From NCBI RefSeq assembly GCF_001707885.1, contig NZ_MASS01000004.1, positions 62,001 to 126,000 of the forward strand: a DNA stretch of 64,000 bases. Reading direction: 5' to 3'. The DNA comes from Desulfosporosinus cupriresistens. GTDB lineage: Bacteria; Bacillota; Desulfitobacteriia; Desulfitobacteriales; Desulfitobacteriaceae. A model generated the notes under the pieces. That model did not search any database, was not told the origin of the DNA, and saw only the letters and a program-made list of their open reading frames with translations. The translations under genes were made by a program, and so were the position numbers. Shown here piece after piece: positions 8,350 to 17,269 of the stretch (positions are counted from its first letter, which is position 1; each line of letters opens with the position of its first letter).

Positions 8350-9615
8350 CTAGTGCTTCACTTTCAATGCCTCGGCTTGAGATTGCAGTTCTACGAGAGC
8401 TTTTTCTTGCTCGTAAATTCCATTCCAGTTCACATAGTCAGCCCCTCCCATCACGGCTCCGAACCGGGCCCTGCGGCCTTCGTGGTGCCATAATTCAAAA
8501 TATAGGAAATCAATAGGAGTTCCGAACGGCTTGGTTCCAAGCAACCCTGTAGCACGAAGATCTTGGATAATTGATTTCCCCTTAGCAATGTTTTGATTCG
8601 TCAGGGCAATATTTTTCTCCGCCTTGCTCATCACATCATCGATAAACGGTTGGGCGTGACAGTTGAGACAGACAGCATTCATCGTTTGCTGGTGAACATC
8701 TCCATTTTTGCGTACTGAAGCAATCTCGGGAGCCAGGGTCCATTTAAGACGTTGGCCTACATCGTGGGTTCCTTGAACACTGCCAAAAGCCGACATATGA
8801 CACGTGGCGCAAGTTGGGGCAGGGAAATCTTTGACCGTCAGGGTTCCCGTAGGTGCATCCATGTTAAACTTTGATTCGTTGGCTTGATAATAAGCGCCAT
8901 GTGCAGATTCGTCATAGATTTCTGCTTGAGGATGATCAGGGCCTAAATGGCATTGGGCACAAGTTGCTGGTTTGCGGGCTTGTGCTACTTCGAATGTGTG
9001 TCGTAAATGACATTTTGTGCAATCTCCAAAGCTTCCATCACTGTTCTTTTGACCAATTGCGTGACAGACTTCGCAGGATTGAGCGCTAGCATCTTGACCA
9101 ATCAAATTAAAAACAGGATTAGCATTACCGCCATTAAGAGGTTTTCCATTAGCATCAAGCAAATGATACTTAGCAAGTTCCGCCGGCGTAAAATTCTTTG
9201 CTCCTTGGACTGCATACCACGATTTAGCGGCATGGTTACTGTCCGTAAACTGCTGAACTTCTGTAGCGTGACACTGGGCACAGTTGTTGGGAGTTGGTTT
9301 GGCGATGAGAGCTACATTATAATGATCCTTTGTCAGGGTTTCTTGACCTTTGACCGGTTTATGACAATCGAGACACTGAACTCCGTGGCCGGAATGCTTG
9401 CTGTCATGATATTGTTGAATAATTCCCGGGTTCTCTTTTTGGTGGCACTCCACGCAGGCCTTGTTTTCTCCAAGGGTCGCAACACTTAATGTTGGCATAC
9501 TTGTTTGTAGTCCTGTGGGGCCAATGAGAAAATGGTAGGTCAAGAACAATAAACCGGCAACAAAGATAGTCCCGATCGCCAAGATGGCGATCATGCGTCG
9601 TGTTATTGATGGCAT
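8350..9615 (-). CDS. octaheme c-type cytochrome, hydroxylamine oxidoreductase-like
   Basis: 421 residues with an N-terminal helix (residues 8-30) and eight CXXCH motifs whose first cysteines are C54, C81, C112, C181, C199, C219, C269 and C316. The HAO-family signature CHLGPDHPQAEIYDESAHG follows haem 6, and the C-terminal ELWHHEGRRARFGA plus GADYVNWNG block is also typical. HAO oxidises hydroxylamine, but single octaheme HAO-like enzymes in anaerobes with a NapC-type donor work as nitrite or hydroxylamine reductases. I could not place with certainty the tyrosine that cross-links haem in oxidative HAO. A reductive role is inferred from the anaerobic context. It acts outside the cytoplasmic membrane. 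Confidence 0.85.
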   Translation of the reverse strand: MPSITRRMIAILAIGTIFVAGLLFLTYHFLIGPTGLQTSMPTLSVATLGENKACVECHQKENPGIIQQYHDSKHSGHGVQCLDCHKPVKGQETLTKDHYNVALIAKPTPNNCAQCHATEVQQFTDSNHAAKSWYAVQGAKNFTPAELAKYHLLDANGKPLNGGNANPVFNLIGQDASAQSCEVCHAIGQKNSDGSFGDCTKCHLRHTFEVAQARKPATCAQCHLGPDHPQAEIYDESAHGAYYQANESKFNMDAPTGTLTVKDFPAPTCATCHMSAFGSVQGTHDVGQRLKWTLAPEIASVRKNGDVHQQTMNAVCLNCHAQPFIDDVMSKAEKNIALTNQNIAKGKSIIQDLRATGLLGTKPFGTPIDFLYFELWHHEGRRARFGAVMGGADYVNWNGIYEQEKALVELQSQAEALKVKH

Positions 9616-9730
9616 CTAAATGTGATCTCCTCCTCTTTAATAGTTTAGCAACCCTAGAGCATGTGCTGAGACGATATATGAGTCTATATTAGTTGGAAAT
9701 TTTGTGGTAATTATATCTAGATTTGTTATT

Positions 9731-9758
9731 GAATAGTGTGATAGAGGTCACACTATTC
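9731..9758. promoter_or_regulatory. CRP/FNR-family operator, perfect palindrome
   Basis: GAATAGTGTGA and TCACACTATTC are exact reverse complements separated by 6 bp. The core is TGTGA-N6-TCACA. It lies between the cytochrome operon and the HPP gene, about 115 bp from the former start. It fits CRP-type and HcpR-type sites. Confidence 0.7.
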
Positions 9759-9817
9759 AAACTAAATGTAAATCTCAAAATGTGTTCACTCAATGAAAGT
9801 GACCCTAACTCCAAAAG

Positions 9818-9833
9818 TGTGACACAATTCACA
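9818..9833. promoter_or_regulatory. second TGTGA-N6-TCACA operator
   Basis: TGTGA CACAAT TCACA, 64 bp upstream of the HPP gene start. A weaker inverted repeat TCACT-N7-AGTGA sits between the two sites at about 9786-9802. The pair in one divergent promoter region suggests joint control of the cytochrome and HPP genes. Confidence 0.65.
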
Positions 9834-9896
9834 ACTTCCCCGCCTCCAATCAGATTATAATCAGTCATGAAAATTGAGCTGGAGGAGTGAGTCAAA

Positions 9897-10493
9897 ATGC
9901 AGGAAGTTGAGATATTGAGGGTAGAAAGTCCGTCTAAGCCAGAAAATACGAAAACATTAATTCAGATGGTGGCGACCTTGTTTATTAGGTATCTGTCTAA
10001 AATGAAAGGCTATAAAAGGACAACGCCCCTTGTAACTCCACCACCTCTAGACATAATTATTACCTGGCTGGGCGCTTTTTTAGGGATAACCGCAATTGCC
10101 TTATTTGCTGAAAATTATAGCCTTCCGATTGTGGCTTCCTTTGGCGCATCTGCGGTATTAATTTATGGGGTTCCCGATGCCCCTCTGTCCCAACCACGTA
10201 ATGTTATTCTGGGTCATACTCTTTCGGCCGTTGCGGGCGTCACAACCTTTATAATGTTTGGGTTGACCTGGTGGTCACCTGCCTTAGGTACTGCCCTAGC
10301 ATTAATCATAATGATTCTCACTAAGACGACACATCCACCGGGAGGAGCAACTGCACTATTTGCCGTATTGAGTAAGGCCCATCCTAGCTATATTTTGACC
10401 CCGATTGCCTTGGGTGCCGTGATCCTTGTAATAATCGGGCTTCTCGTAAATAACCTATCCCCAAATAGACACTACCCTAGGTATTGGTACTGA
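9897..10493 (+). CDS. HPP-family membrane protein, probable nitrite transporter
   Basis: 198 residues with four to five membrane helices and the family's HPPGGATAL motif (THPPGGATALFAVL). Another conserved block is FGASAVLIYGVPDAPLSQPR. HPP proteins of cyanobacteria and chloroplasts have been shown to move nitrite. The gene is divergent from the octaheme cytochrome and shares its operator region, which agrees with nitrite as the common theme. ATG follows GGAGGAG with 8 nt spacing. Transport substrate is inferred. Confidence 0.8.
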   Translation: MQEVEILRVESPSKPENTKTLIQMVATLFIRYLSKMKGYKRTTPLVTPPPLDIIITWLGAFLGITAIALFAENYSLPIVASFGASAVLIYGVPDAPLSQPRNVILGHTLSAVAGVTTFIMFGLTWWSPALGTALALIIMILTKTTHPPGGATALFAVLSKAHPSYILTPIALGAVILVIIGLLVNNLSPNRHYPRYWY

Positions 10494-10608
10494 GAGAACA
10501 ATCGAATCGAACCTTATAAATCTAGATTCTTGATCCAGAGTCGAGTAATATAACTAAATTGATATCAAGAGATATGATCTACCTTAAATATAAGGGGAGT
10601 GAGAACAA

Positions 10609-11034
10609 ATGTTTAAGAATATTTTGGTTCCGACCGACGCTTCAGAACCAGCACAACGTGCTTTGATGATTGCCTTGGAAATGGCGAAGACGTACGGCTC
10701 CCGAATTGTTCTCCTGCACGTGGTTTTTACACCGGAGGCTTTGGGCTATACCCTTTCAAGTGGGGTTACCGTACCTCAAGAAGAGATTAGTATATACGGG
10801 AAAGAGGCCCTAACGGCAACTCTGGATGGGATTGATACCTGGAATCTGTCCATTGAAATGAGACAAAGACCAGGGCATCCAGCTGTTGCTATTCTAGAAG
10901 AAATCGAGAACAGAGACTTTGACTTAGTCATTATGGGTAGTCGTGGGTATGGACCAATTACCGGGTCTTTGCTTGGAAGTATTAGCCAACGTGTTTTAAC
11001 CAAAGCAACGTGTCCGGTTATGATTGTTAAATAA
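10609..11034 (+). CDS. universal stress protein, UspA family
   Basis: 141 residues with the UspA alpha/beta fold pattern. The N-terminal strand is FKNILVPTDASEPA, and the ATP-binding signature near the C-terminus is GSRGYGPITGSLLGSISQRV, matching G-x2-G-x9-G-S. It is therefore an ATP-binding Usp. Start ATG follows AGGGGAGTGAG. It is monocistronic: a strong hairpin follows the stop directly. It may be co-regulated with the upstream HPP gene, but no shared box is visible. Confidence 0.9.
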   Translation: MFKNILVPTDASEPAQRALMIALEMAKTYGSRIVLLHVVFTPEALGYTLSSGVTVPQEEISIYGKEALTATLDGIDTWNLSIEMRQRPGHPAVAILEEIENRDFDLVIMGSRGYGPITGSLLGSISQRVLTKATCPVMIVK

Positions 11035-11084
11035 AAACTAATGAGGACGCTCAGAGTAATGTAACTGAGTGTCCTCATTAGTTT
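11035..11084 (+). terminator. terminator of the Usp gene
   Basis: AAACTAATGAGGAC pairs with GTCCTCATTAGTTT, with an inner CTCAG/CTGAG extension. It begins directly after the stop codon and is symmetrical. Confidence 0.85.
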
Positions 11085-11408
11085 ATGGTTCTAGACCAGT
11101 CGGGTATGAAATAACAGATAACCATTTTTGCTAGCTATCTCTTATGACTCGAATTTCCATCAGATCGTTAGTATTGAGCGAAGTGAGCTTGGAAATGTAT
11201 TCCCCAAATCCAAGGGGTGTTCCGATACGTCGACGAATGTTCTTAGCATCAGGTCTAAACTATAGGAATTGACGGTATTTTTTTATAGGACTTTAGTCGT
11301 GAGATAGTAGGCCTTAGGTCCCCACTCTGATTGAAATTAGCAGGATAAATAGTTATAAGGATGAATATGGAAAATAAACTATATTATAGTATCCGGGAGG
11401 TTGTATTA
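11085..11408. other. intergenic gap without recognised element
   Basis: About 320 bp with no convincing ORF, RNA family or inverted repeat. A Shine-Dalgarno for the next gene (GGGAGG) lies at its end. Confidence 0.5.
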
Positions 11409-11699
11409 ATGATTAACATTAATGCCCTTGAAAAACAGTGCCCAAAATGTTTTGGACTTGGCAGGATTGAGAACCCCACATGGTTACAGTTCTGGACCAT
11501 GCAAAATGATCTTAAAGACGGGTTTCAAACCCTAACTGATCAAGCACAAGAAACCAGCGTCGAAAATGCGGATCAAGGCCAACCCACTGAACCCATATTC
11601 TTTATTTGTAGAGAATGTCACGGAAAAGGAAAAATACTTACAGCCGAAGGGAAACAACTTATAGAGTTTGTAAGGTTCTGGATTAATCCGAATTATTAA
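11409..11699 (+). CDS. small DnaJ-type zinc-finger protein
   Basis: 96 residues from the ATG at 11409, which has GGGAGG upstream; a longer frame from 11361 lacks one. Two CXXCXGXG motifs, CPKCFGLG near the N-terminus and CRECHGKG near residue 72, form the DnaJ cysteine-rich zinc-binding pattern, with an acidic Gln-rich linker between them. No J domain is present. The function is unknown; a redox or chaperone adaptor is possible. No operon partner. Confidence 0.7.
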   Translation: MININALEKQCPKCFGLGRIENPTWLQFWTMQNDLKDGFQTLTDQAQETSVENADQGQPTEPIFFICRECHGKGKILTAEGKQLIEFVRFWINPNY

Positions 11700-11764
11700 T
11701 TCGTAAATCAAGTTCTATTTCGACATCAATAGCAAAGTTATTAGTCAGAAGTTAGATTTACTCC

Positions 11765-12055
11765 CTATTTAAAGACTTCTGAGAAAATATTAATATCCTC
11801 CTCGTTGAGTGACACAGGCTCCGTATTGTCTACTCGAATAATAATAAATGTTCCTTGTATATCTGCCCTTTTGATTGGTTTCTGGGTTAGCGGATAGTTT
11901 CCATCGCAGACGATTAAGCACCCAGGACGGATGGTTTCCGCCGTTTCAATATAACCCTGAATTGTTAATTCAAAGGCCTTAAGGTTATTAGGCAGTTCAC
12001 GAACATCAGGAGCTTTCCCTGGCTCCACCACCAAAACTGTTATCCATTTAACCAA
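11765..12055 (-). CDS. DUF3846-type protein
   Basis: 96 residues. The sequence around WITVLVVEPGKAPDVRELPN and the CLIVCDGNYPL region matches the DUF3846 pattern, a small domain usually found in phages, plasmids and integrated elements of Firmicutes and Actinobacteria. Function unknown. It marks the beginning of accessory DNA in this window. It is transcribed alone. Confidence 0.65.
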   Translation of the reverse strand: MVKWITVLVVEPGKAPDVRELPNNLKAFELTIQGYIETAETIRPGCLIVCDGNYPLTQKPIKRADIQGTFIIIRVDNTEPVSLNEEDINIFSEVFK

Positions 12056-12319
12056 TGTCTACTTCTCTCCTTTTATCGAACTGAATTAAGATACCTACTA
12101 AGACTGACTCATTCGCCAACAATAAATGATTTACCTTTAAAAAAGTAGTCGAATGCTAAGGGTTCACTTCCCACTCATTCAGTGAGAGGACTTCTCAATT
12201 TAGTGTTTTTCTACTCCGAGGTACGGTTTGGAGTTTGTTTGGATAGAAAAGTAAGAATTGAAGGATTACGGCAATCTTAATAGAAATGGTTAAGTATATT
12301 AATATGAAGGAGTGTTGAA

Positions 12320-12529
12320 ATGAAAGGAAATCCCATACAATTTAACTTTTTACTAATATTATACCAACTAATTCCATTAATTTTCTTTCTTGTTGTAATT
12401 GCCCTTATTGTATCCTTTATTGGGAGTGTAAAAAGTTTTATGAAAAAAAAGATTGCGCTAGATGAGCAAAGAATCGAACAAACAAATCGGTTCCTCGAAC
12501 TTTATAAAAGTAATCATGATAAAGGATGA
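12320..12529 (+). CDS. small single-pass membrane protein, DUF4083-like
   Basis: 69 residues. A hydrophobic helix spans residues ~9-34 (LLILYQLIPLIFFLVVIAL), followed by a basic, then charged amphipathic helix (KKKIALDEQRIEQTNRFLEL). This resembles small DUF4083 proteins of Bacilli, but the assignment is tentative. ATG follows GAAGGAG. No neighbour suggests a function. Confidence 0.55.
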   Translation: MKGNPIQFNFLLILYQLIPLIFFLVVIALIVSFIGSVKSFMKKKIALDEQRIEQTNRFLELYKSNHDKG

Positions 12530-12674
12530 AATACTTATAGACACCAAAGAGTAATTAGGAACGATTAGTCATTGGGAATTTAATTTTTATGGGTTTATTT
12601 TCCATAATTATTTGTTAAAATTTTTGCAGGGTTTAGCATATAAAGTTTCAAGGAAAGAGTATAGAGGGCGGTAG

Positions 12675-12794
12675 ATGAATATGAATTTTTTTAGTGTTGT
12701 GTCATTCTGCCTCATAGTGTTCGCAATGTTCACAGCGTTGAATGATAAATCCGCGAGCCGTTATATTCTTGATTCGGAACTGCATTATGTCTAG
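12675..12794 (+). CDS. 39-residue hydrophobic peptide
   Basis: ATG at 12675 (or 12681) opens a 39-codon frame with one hydrophobic stretch (FSVVSFCLIVFAMFTAL) and a polar tail ending LHYV. A weak GGGCGG lies upstream. A hairpin at 12825-12851 follows. It could be a small membrane protein or chance. Confidence 0.35.
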   Translation: MNMNFFSVVSFCLIVFAMFTALNDKSASRYILDSELHYV

Positions 12795-12824
12795 CCTTAG
12801 GTAAACCCTTGTGGGTTCTGTGTG

Positions 12825-12851
12825 AGAAGACATGGTTGGCCCTTGTCTTCT
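12825..12851 (+). terminator. terminator-like hairpin
   Basis: AGAAGACA pairs with TGTCTTCT around an 11-nt loop, 30 bp after the small hydrophobic ORF. The T-tract is weak. Confidence 0.4.
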
Positions 12852-13131
12852 GATTTATAGGTATCTAACCTTCAACATCAAAAAAGGACGAGGCGTTTTA
12901 TTCAAATTAATATACATCTGAATTCTCTACTTTGTAATTTGTAATTTGTATTGAGTAAATAGGTTGAATCGTATAGCACTAAATTGTGTTTTCAGCTTAA
13001 TCTAGACCATTAGGCAGTAGCCGTTAACCTGAGTGAAACTCTCGGCTTGCGTAGGGATAAATAAAAGAGGTATACCTACGAATTACTCGTAAATATACCT
13101 CAAAGCCTACGTTAAAGCCATTACTGGCTCT

Positions 13132-13184
13132 ACATTTCATATGGAGCGAACGACGAGATTCGAACTCGCAATCCTCGGCTTGCA
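13132..13184 (-). repeat. tRNA-Gly 3'-end fragment, copy 1 (attachment-site relic)
   Basis: On the minus strand it reads into a T arm (AGTTCGAATCTCG) and acceptor end CGCTCCA. It matches the copy at 14735-14787 at about 50 of 53 positions. The anticodon arm is lost and no 5' half exists, so it is not a functional tRNA. Another CTCGGCTTGC occurs at about 13040. Confidence 0.75.
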
Positions 13185-13201
13185 TACCATAAAACATATA
13201 T

Positions 13202-13756
13202 CTAATGCGAAAATCTTATATATATATCGTTGGTGATTTCAATATTGTTTTTATCAAATAATTTGAAACCACTATCTATAGGAAATATGCTTTGTGTATT
13301 GTTTGTAACGGGACAATAGGATATGAAGTATTCCTGACGAGGAATCATAATCTTATATTCATTGCTATCTAAATTTACTTTTACATAATCAATTTTTAAA
13401 TCATAATTTTTACCAGCTACTACAAAATATTTCGATTTATTGATTTCTCGAACACGATACTGAAAAAGATTACTTCCACTGTTTGTCGATTCTATTTTAT
13501 ATTTACCATTTAGGCCCATAACTAATTCAGCATCCCCAAGATAATCATTAAATGTGAATAAAACATACCTTCTGTTCCCTATATCTATAGTTTGTTTAAT
13601 ATAGATATTATTCGTAATTACTTTCGGCCTATTTATAAACTTTTTAATATTATATTCCATATTATTATTACCAATTGAATATATACTATTATAATTAACT
13701 ACTATTTTCAGGAAAACAATAAACAGAATACACGAAAGTATATATATATTTTTCAT
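13202..13756 (-). CDS. secreted or lipoprotein-like hypothetical protein
   Basis: 184 residues from the ATG at 13754-13756, which has AAGAGGA upstream; the longer frame from 13777 lacks a site. The N-terminus is a hydrophobic signal or anchor (KNIYILSCILFIVFLKIVV). The remainder is beta-rich and Asn/Tyr/Ile-rich with no motif I know. Base composition is much more AT-rich than the core genes. It lies between the two tRNA-Gly repeats, so it is probably cargo of a small decayed island. Confidence 0.55.
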   Translation of the reverse strand: MKNIYILSCILFIVFLKIVVNYNSIYSIGNNNMEYNIKKFINRPKVITNNIYIKQTIDIGNRRYVLFTFNDYLGDAELVMGLNGKYKIESTNSGSNLFQYRVREINKSKYFVVAGKNYDLKIDYVKVNLDSNEYKIMIPRQEYFISYCPVTNNTQSIFPIDSGFKLFDKNNIEITNDIYIRFSH

Positions 13757-14150
13757 AATATTCCTCTTTTTAAACATTTATGCTGTTAAAAATTAATATT
13801 CTCGCACAAAACCCTCAGAATTTCGTGATACGTGATATATAAATAATATTTTTTAGGCCGCACATATGTTTAATCATCGCATAATTCCCTTGCGAAGTAA
13901 GGTGAATCCTGTCACAAATACAAAAAGCCCTTACCTTAAAGATAAGAGCCTTAGCATATTTCACTCAACTTTCAAGCCATCTACAATAGAAATTAAAACC
14001 GCTTTTACTCCGTCGAATGTTCAAAATTGCTTATACATCTTCACCGGTTGCGTTAAACCCTTTTTCTCCTAAAGACTTAATCCGGTCTTGAACAAATCCA
14101 ATTCTACCACCCCAAATTCTGACCATCTTGGTCAGGTGTACGGTCATGCC

Positions 14151-14370
14151 TCACTCTCTCCTTCTTGTCCATTCACTGCCCTTTCTGAGTCCCTCCAACA
14201 GGGCTGTGTATAGATAGCCGTAGTATATCATCCTAGAGTGGCCTAAAAGATCAGCAACCGTCACAATGTCCACGCCTGAAGGTAAGAACTTTGTGGCAAA
14301 AGTATGCCTCTTATGGGGATCTCTCCATAAGCGCCATACGGTGGCGACAATTGCTCCTTGACGATGGAGA
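14151..14370 (-). pseudogene. tyrosine recombinase (integrase) C-terminal relic
   Basis: A minus-strand frame ending at TGA 14151-14153 reads DPHKRHTFATKFLPSGVDIV then TVADLLGHSRM, the box-II HxxR...H region of phage integrases. The canonical HxLRHTFAT has become HKRHTFAT, and the catalytic tyrosine region is scrambled after LLGHSRM. The N-terminal half is absent. It lies between the tRNA-Gly repeats and presumably once catalysed integration there. Confidence 0.8.
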
Positions 14371-14598
14371 AAACCCTGCTATAACTATCAGAATTAAGAT
14401 GTACGATGATAACCGATTTCGTAATAATAGGTTATTAACATCCGTGAGGACATTTTTTAATAACGCTTAGAATTTTTACGTGTATTATCATATATGATAA
14501 TAACTAATCCACAGCCTCTAGAGTATTTACGTGTGCGAGACATTTTTAAGTAGCACATAGAAATATTATATCTGATATGTAACAAGGTTCATAAGCCT

Positions 14599-14637
14599 AA
14601 AATAGAAAGATCGGTCCAGATCCGATCTTTCTATTTT
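14599..14637. terminator. bidirectional terminator-like hairpin
   Basis: AAAATAGAAAGATCGG pairs exactly with CCGATCTTTCTATTTT around TCCAGAT-type loop bases. A and T tails on both sides allow termination in either direction. Confidence 0.65.
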
Positions 14638-14734
14638 GCAGTATTTTTCTCCGTTGCAGTAAATTGCAGGCAAAAGGATTGTTAAGACGTTGTTGCAGTA
14701 AATCAAAAAGCACCGCAATCCCTTGCAGCGCCTA

Positions 14735-14787
14735 ACATTTCATATGGAGCGGACGACGAGATTCGAACTCGCGATCCTCGGCTTGGG
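14735..14787 (-). repeat. tRNA-Gly(CCC) 3'-half fragment, copy 2 (attachment-site relic)
   Basis: Read on the minus strand it gives the anticodon loop TTCCCAA, the T arm GAGTTCGAATCTC and the acceptor end GTCCGCTCCA, the 3' half of tRNA-Gly(CCC). It is a near-exact direct repeat of 13132-13184. Just to its left two TTGCAGTAAA repeats (about 14656 and 14692) may be integrase arm sites. Confidence 0.8.
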
Positions 14788-15114
14788 AATTCGATGTCGT
14801 AAGTCTTATCTAGTCCTAGGTATTAGTGTTTAAGCCTATCTAATTAATTATTCGAGTAATTAATTAACCTTCTTTCCTCTCTATTTTCGCCTAATTACAT
14901 GCTCGTTGTCGTCAAATTGTCGTCAACTATAACGGGAATACATTCAGAATGTCGTAAACAATAGGTCATTCTTCTGGTCTTGACCCCAAGCCATATCTAC
15001 CCATAAGCTCCGTACACTGGAATAGAATACGGCCGCAACACTTATAGTATCAGTATATCCAGGTGCATCGTTAGCTGTGTAGGACTCGGTAGAAAAAACA
15101 TAATAAAATGGTTA

Positions 15115-15146
15115 GACGAAGGGTTCGAGTCCCCTCGCCTCTACTG
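15115..15146 (+). repeat. tRNA or tmRNA 3'-end fragment
   Basis: GGGTTCGAGTCCC is a T arm and CGCCTCTAC a degenerate acceptor end. No upstream tRNA body is present. Probably another insertion scar. A nearby pair of GGGGGTGCATTT repeats (about 15200 and 15220) is unexplained. Confidence 0.5.
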
Positions 15147-15736
15147 TCTAATAACTCAATAATTGATACAATTTAATTATAAACTCCCTTGTTTTTCTAG
15201 GGGGTGCATTTGCTTTTTGGGGGGTGCATTTTCCCTTTGATTTCAGATTAACCTGAATGCTTTTGATAGCTCGAATTGAAACAAAACGCATTTATCCAAT
15301 TAAATATAAGGATACACACACAACATAAATTTTCTCGATATTTTACAATGATATCCGAATAATTATACGAACAAAACCCTTATACAATCTTTATGGTTAG
15401 CCCCCGTTAGAACGAGCCCAAATACGAATACAAATGCAAAAAGTATTAGCGAATATATGTTTAATTTGCGTTTCTATATAATTACTCCCCCAACGCTCCT
15501 GGCGGATTGATTTAGCAGGTAAGCCCATAATTATGTTGATGTTTTAACAACTATTAGTAAATAGTAATTACGATAGGTTTAGTTCATGTGTTTTTCAACC
15601 AGTTTTCACCCTACACCTTATTTTAATGTTCCGCCATTTTCCTAGACCATACTTTCCGAAACATCCTAACACTATTTTTGGTCATCGACATGTCGTTCCA
15701 ATATGTTCAATTAAATTTCTATCCATTTTATTTTTA

Positions 15737-16750
15737 CTAGGCTGAAGCTTGCCCTTTAATCTCCAAATTTTGATTCTCAATTTCATTTAGCTTCATTATA
15801 TATAATAAACATAATTCAATATTAAATCTCTTTTTAAATACGGAAAGAATATTTTCTTTAATATTATATTTTACTATATCTATAGATTTTCTATCATCTG
15901 TATTCACGAATTTTTTTGAATATGTTACGAATGAAATAATAGCATTTATATACACTATACTATGGAAAATAATTTGTATTTTATAGCAAGCTATAGAACC
16001 TTTTAAATTGTGATTTTCATCATATTGATCTTCTTCATCTTGAATATATTTATTCTGTTTTCTTGCGTCTTCTTTTGAATTAAAAAATATTAAGTCTTCT
16101 CTAGAATTTATAATTTGTTTAAATGTTGAACTATTACTTAATAATTCATCAGTTGAAATATTTCTTTCTGAAAATAAACTCTCAGAAAGATACCACTCTT
16201 CACTTTGTCTTGGAAAATTATAATGCAAACATACATACATTTCATTATTATTTATCTTGTAATCATTATAAGTTAATATCTTGCATAAAGACTCATTTAA
16301 ACATTTTATAATTTGCTTTAATTGTTCTTTAGGTTTAGTAATAATCTTTGGAGCTTTAATTATATTATTCGTTATACTAGCTATTTGTTCTAATAGTGTT
16401 ATATATTTTCTATCATATATTTCATTAGTAGTATTATCAATTGTTTGTAATACTTTTAATTTCATTTTATCTTTATTATTATTTAATTCTTGATATTCAT
16501 AACATTTTTGTGCTACTGCAAATAATAACGAAAAGAATACAGCAATACAAGTTAAAATTAATCCTAACCAAGTAAATATTCTTTTATTGTTAAAGACTGA
16601 AATTAAGTTTAAAGGTTCTCCCCAAAAGGTAAGTATTAGAGAAAACCATATACTTACAGTTGATGTTATTACAGATACTATCAACCACCTCTCTTGATTC
16701 CATTTATGTATACTAATTAATTTTTCTTTTAAAACATTCAATTTATTCAT
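15737..16750 (-). CDS. two-TM protein with GAF-like cytosolic domain
   Basis: 337 residues. Two membrane helices at about 22-42 and 57-80 are followed by a coiled-coil linker and a C-terminal domain (about 170-315) with GAF-like features (a CLHYNFPRQSEEWYLSES segment and a GSIACYKIQI strand). Two-TM plus sensor-domain proteins occur as membrane effectors in nucleotide-signalling defence systems, but no nucleotide cyclase is nearby, so this is only a suggestion. Strongly AT-rich compared with the core. ATG at 16750 has GGGAGC upstream. Confidence 0.55.
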   Translation of the reverse strand: MNKLNVLKEKLISIHKWNQERWLIVSVITSTVSIWFSLILTFWGEPLNLISVFNNKRIFTWLGLILTCIAVFFSLLFAVAQKCYEYQELNNNKDKMKLKVLQTIDNTTNEIYDRKYITLLEQIASITNNIIKAPKIITKPKEQLKQIIKCLNESLCKILTYNDYKINNNEMYVCLHYNFPRQSEEWYLSESLFSERNISTDELLSNSSTFKQIINSREDLIFFNSKEDARKQNKYIQDEEDQYDENHNLKGSIACYKIQIIFHSIVYINAIISFVTYSKKFVNTDDRKSIDIVKYNIKENILSVFKKRFNIELCLLYIMKLNEIENQNLEIKGQASA

Positions 16751-16928
16751 TAGCTCCCTTGATATTTAATTTATATACTTCAAAATAATGAATATTCTCT
16801 TTATTCTTATCCTTAATTGAATTTTTATTATTCATTTTATATACTTCAAAAATAGAATTTTTTCTTACAACCGTTAATTTTAATAACTTTAACAATCTTA
16901 ATAATGTCAATTTTATCCCCACCTTCAC
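16743..16928 (-). CDS. possible small ORF coupled to the two-TM gene
   Basis: 61 codons starting at GTG or an internal TTG after GAAGGTGGGG. The stop overlaps the next start by 8 nt. An internal duplication (FEVYKMNNK, FEVYKLNIK) reflects a repeat of TTTATATACTTCAAAA. Low complexity makes coding uncertain. Confidence 0.3.
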   Translation of the reverse strand: MKVGIKLTLLRLLKLLKLTVVRKNSIFEVYKMNNKNSIKDKNKENIHYFEVYKLNIKGANE

Positions 16929-17005
16929 TTAATATGATAAATAGTCGATCAGTTATTGGAATTAAAGTCGACTTTAAGGTTTTCCCTCTTGGCTTATACC
17001 CAATG

Positions 17006-17269
17006 TTATGAAATTGACTCAACTAATTCAAATCTCAATTTTTGATTTATTTGAGGATATTTTCTATGATCCACTTCACTAACAAACATATCTATTGGCC
17101 TAGCAAATACACCACAATTACTGTAAAGTGCTTTATAAATAACTAATTCCTCTTCTGTCTCAGTGTATATTGCAAAATCTAATATTAAATAGTCTTTACC
17201 TTTAAAGTGTCTGACTATCTTTCCTTTATGATTTCGCAATTCTATTTTTCTTTTTTCTAATTCGTCCAT
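17006..17269 (-). CDS. DUF1653 protein
   Basis: 87 residues. The GKIVRHFKGKDYLILD, ETEEELVIYKALYS and FARPIDMFVSEV blocks match the DUF1653 pattern (YRHFKG..., E..E.lVvY..LY, RP..mF...V). Function unknown. It lies upstream of the two-TM gene on the same strand, separated by 77 nt from the small ORF, so they may be one operon. The start has CAGGA-type bases upstream. Confidence 0.75.
   Translation of the reverse strand: MDELEKRKIELRNHKGKIVRHFKGKDYLILDFAIYTETEEELVIYKALYSNCGVFARPIDMFVSEVDHRKYPQINQKLRFELVESIS

Noticed and set aside
13132-13184. Functional tRNA gene
   Set aside because: Only the T arm and acceptor end are present; D arm and anticodon arm are missing. The same applies to 14735-14787, 15115-15146 and 29893-29942.
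13866-14072. 68-codon plus-strand ORF
   Set aside because: No ribosome site, composition unlike neighbouring genes, and it lies beside decayed integrase sequence; probably chance.
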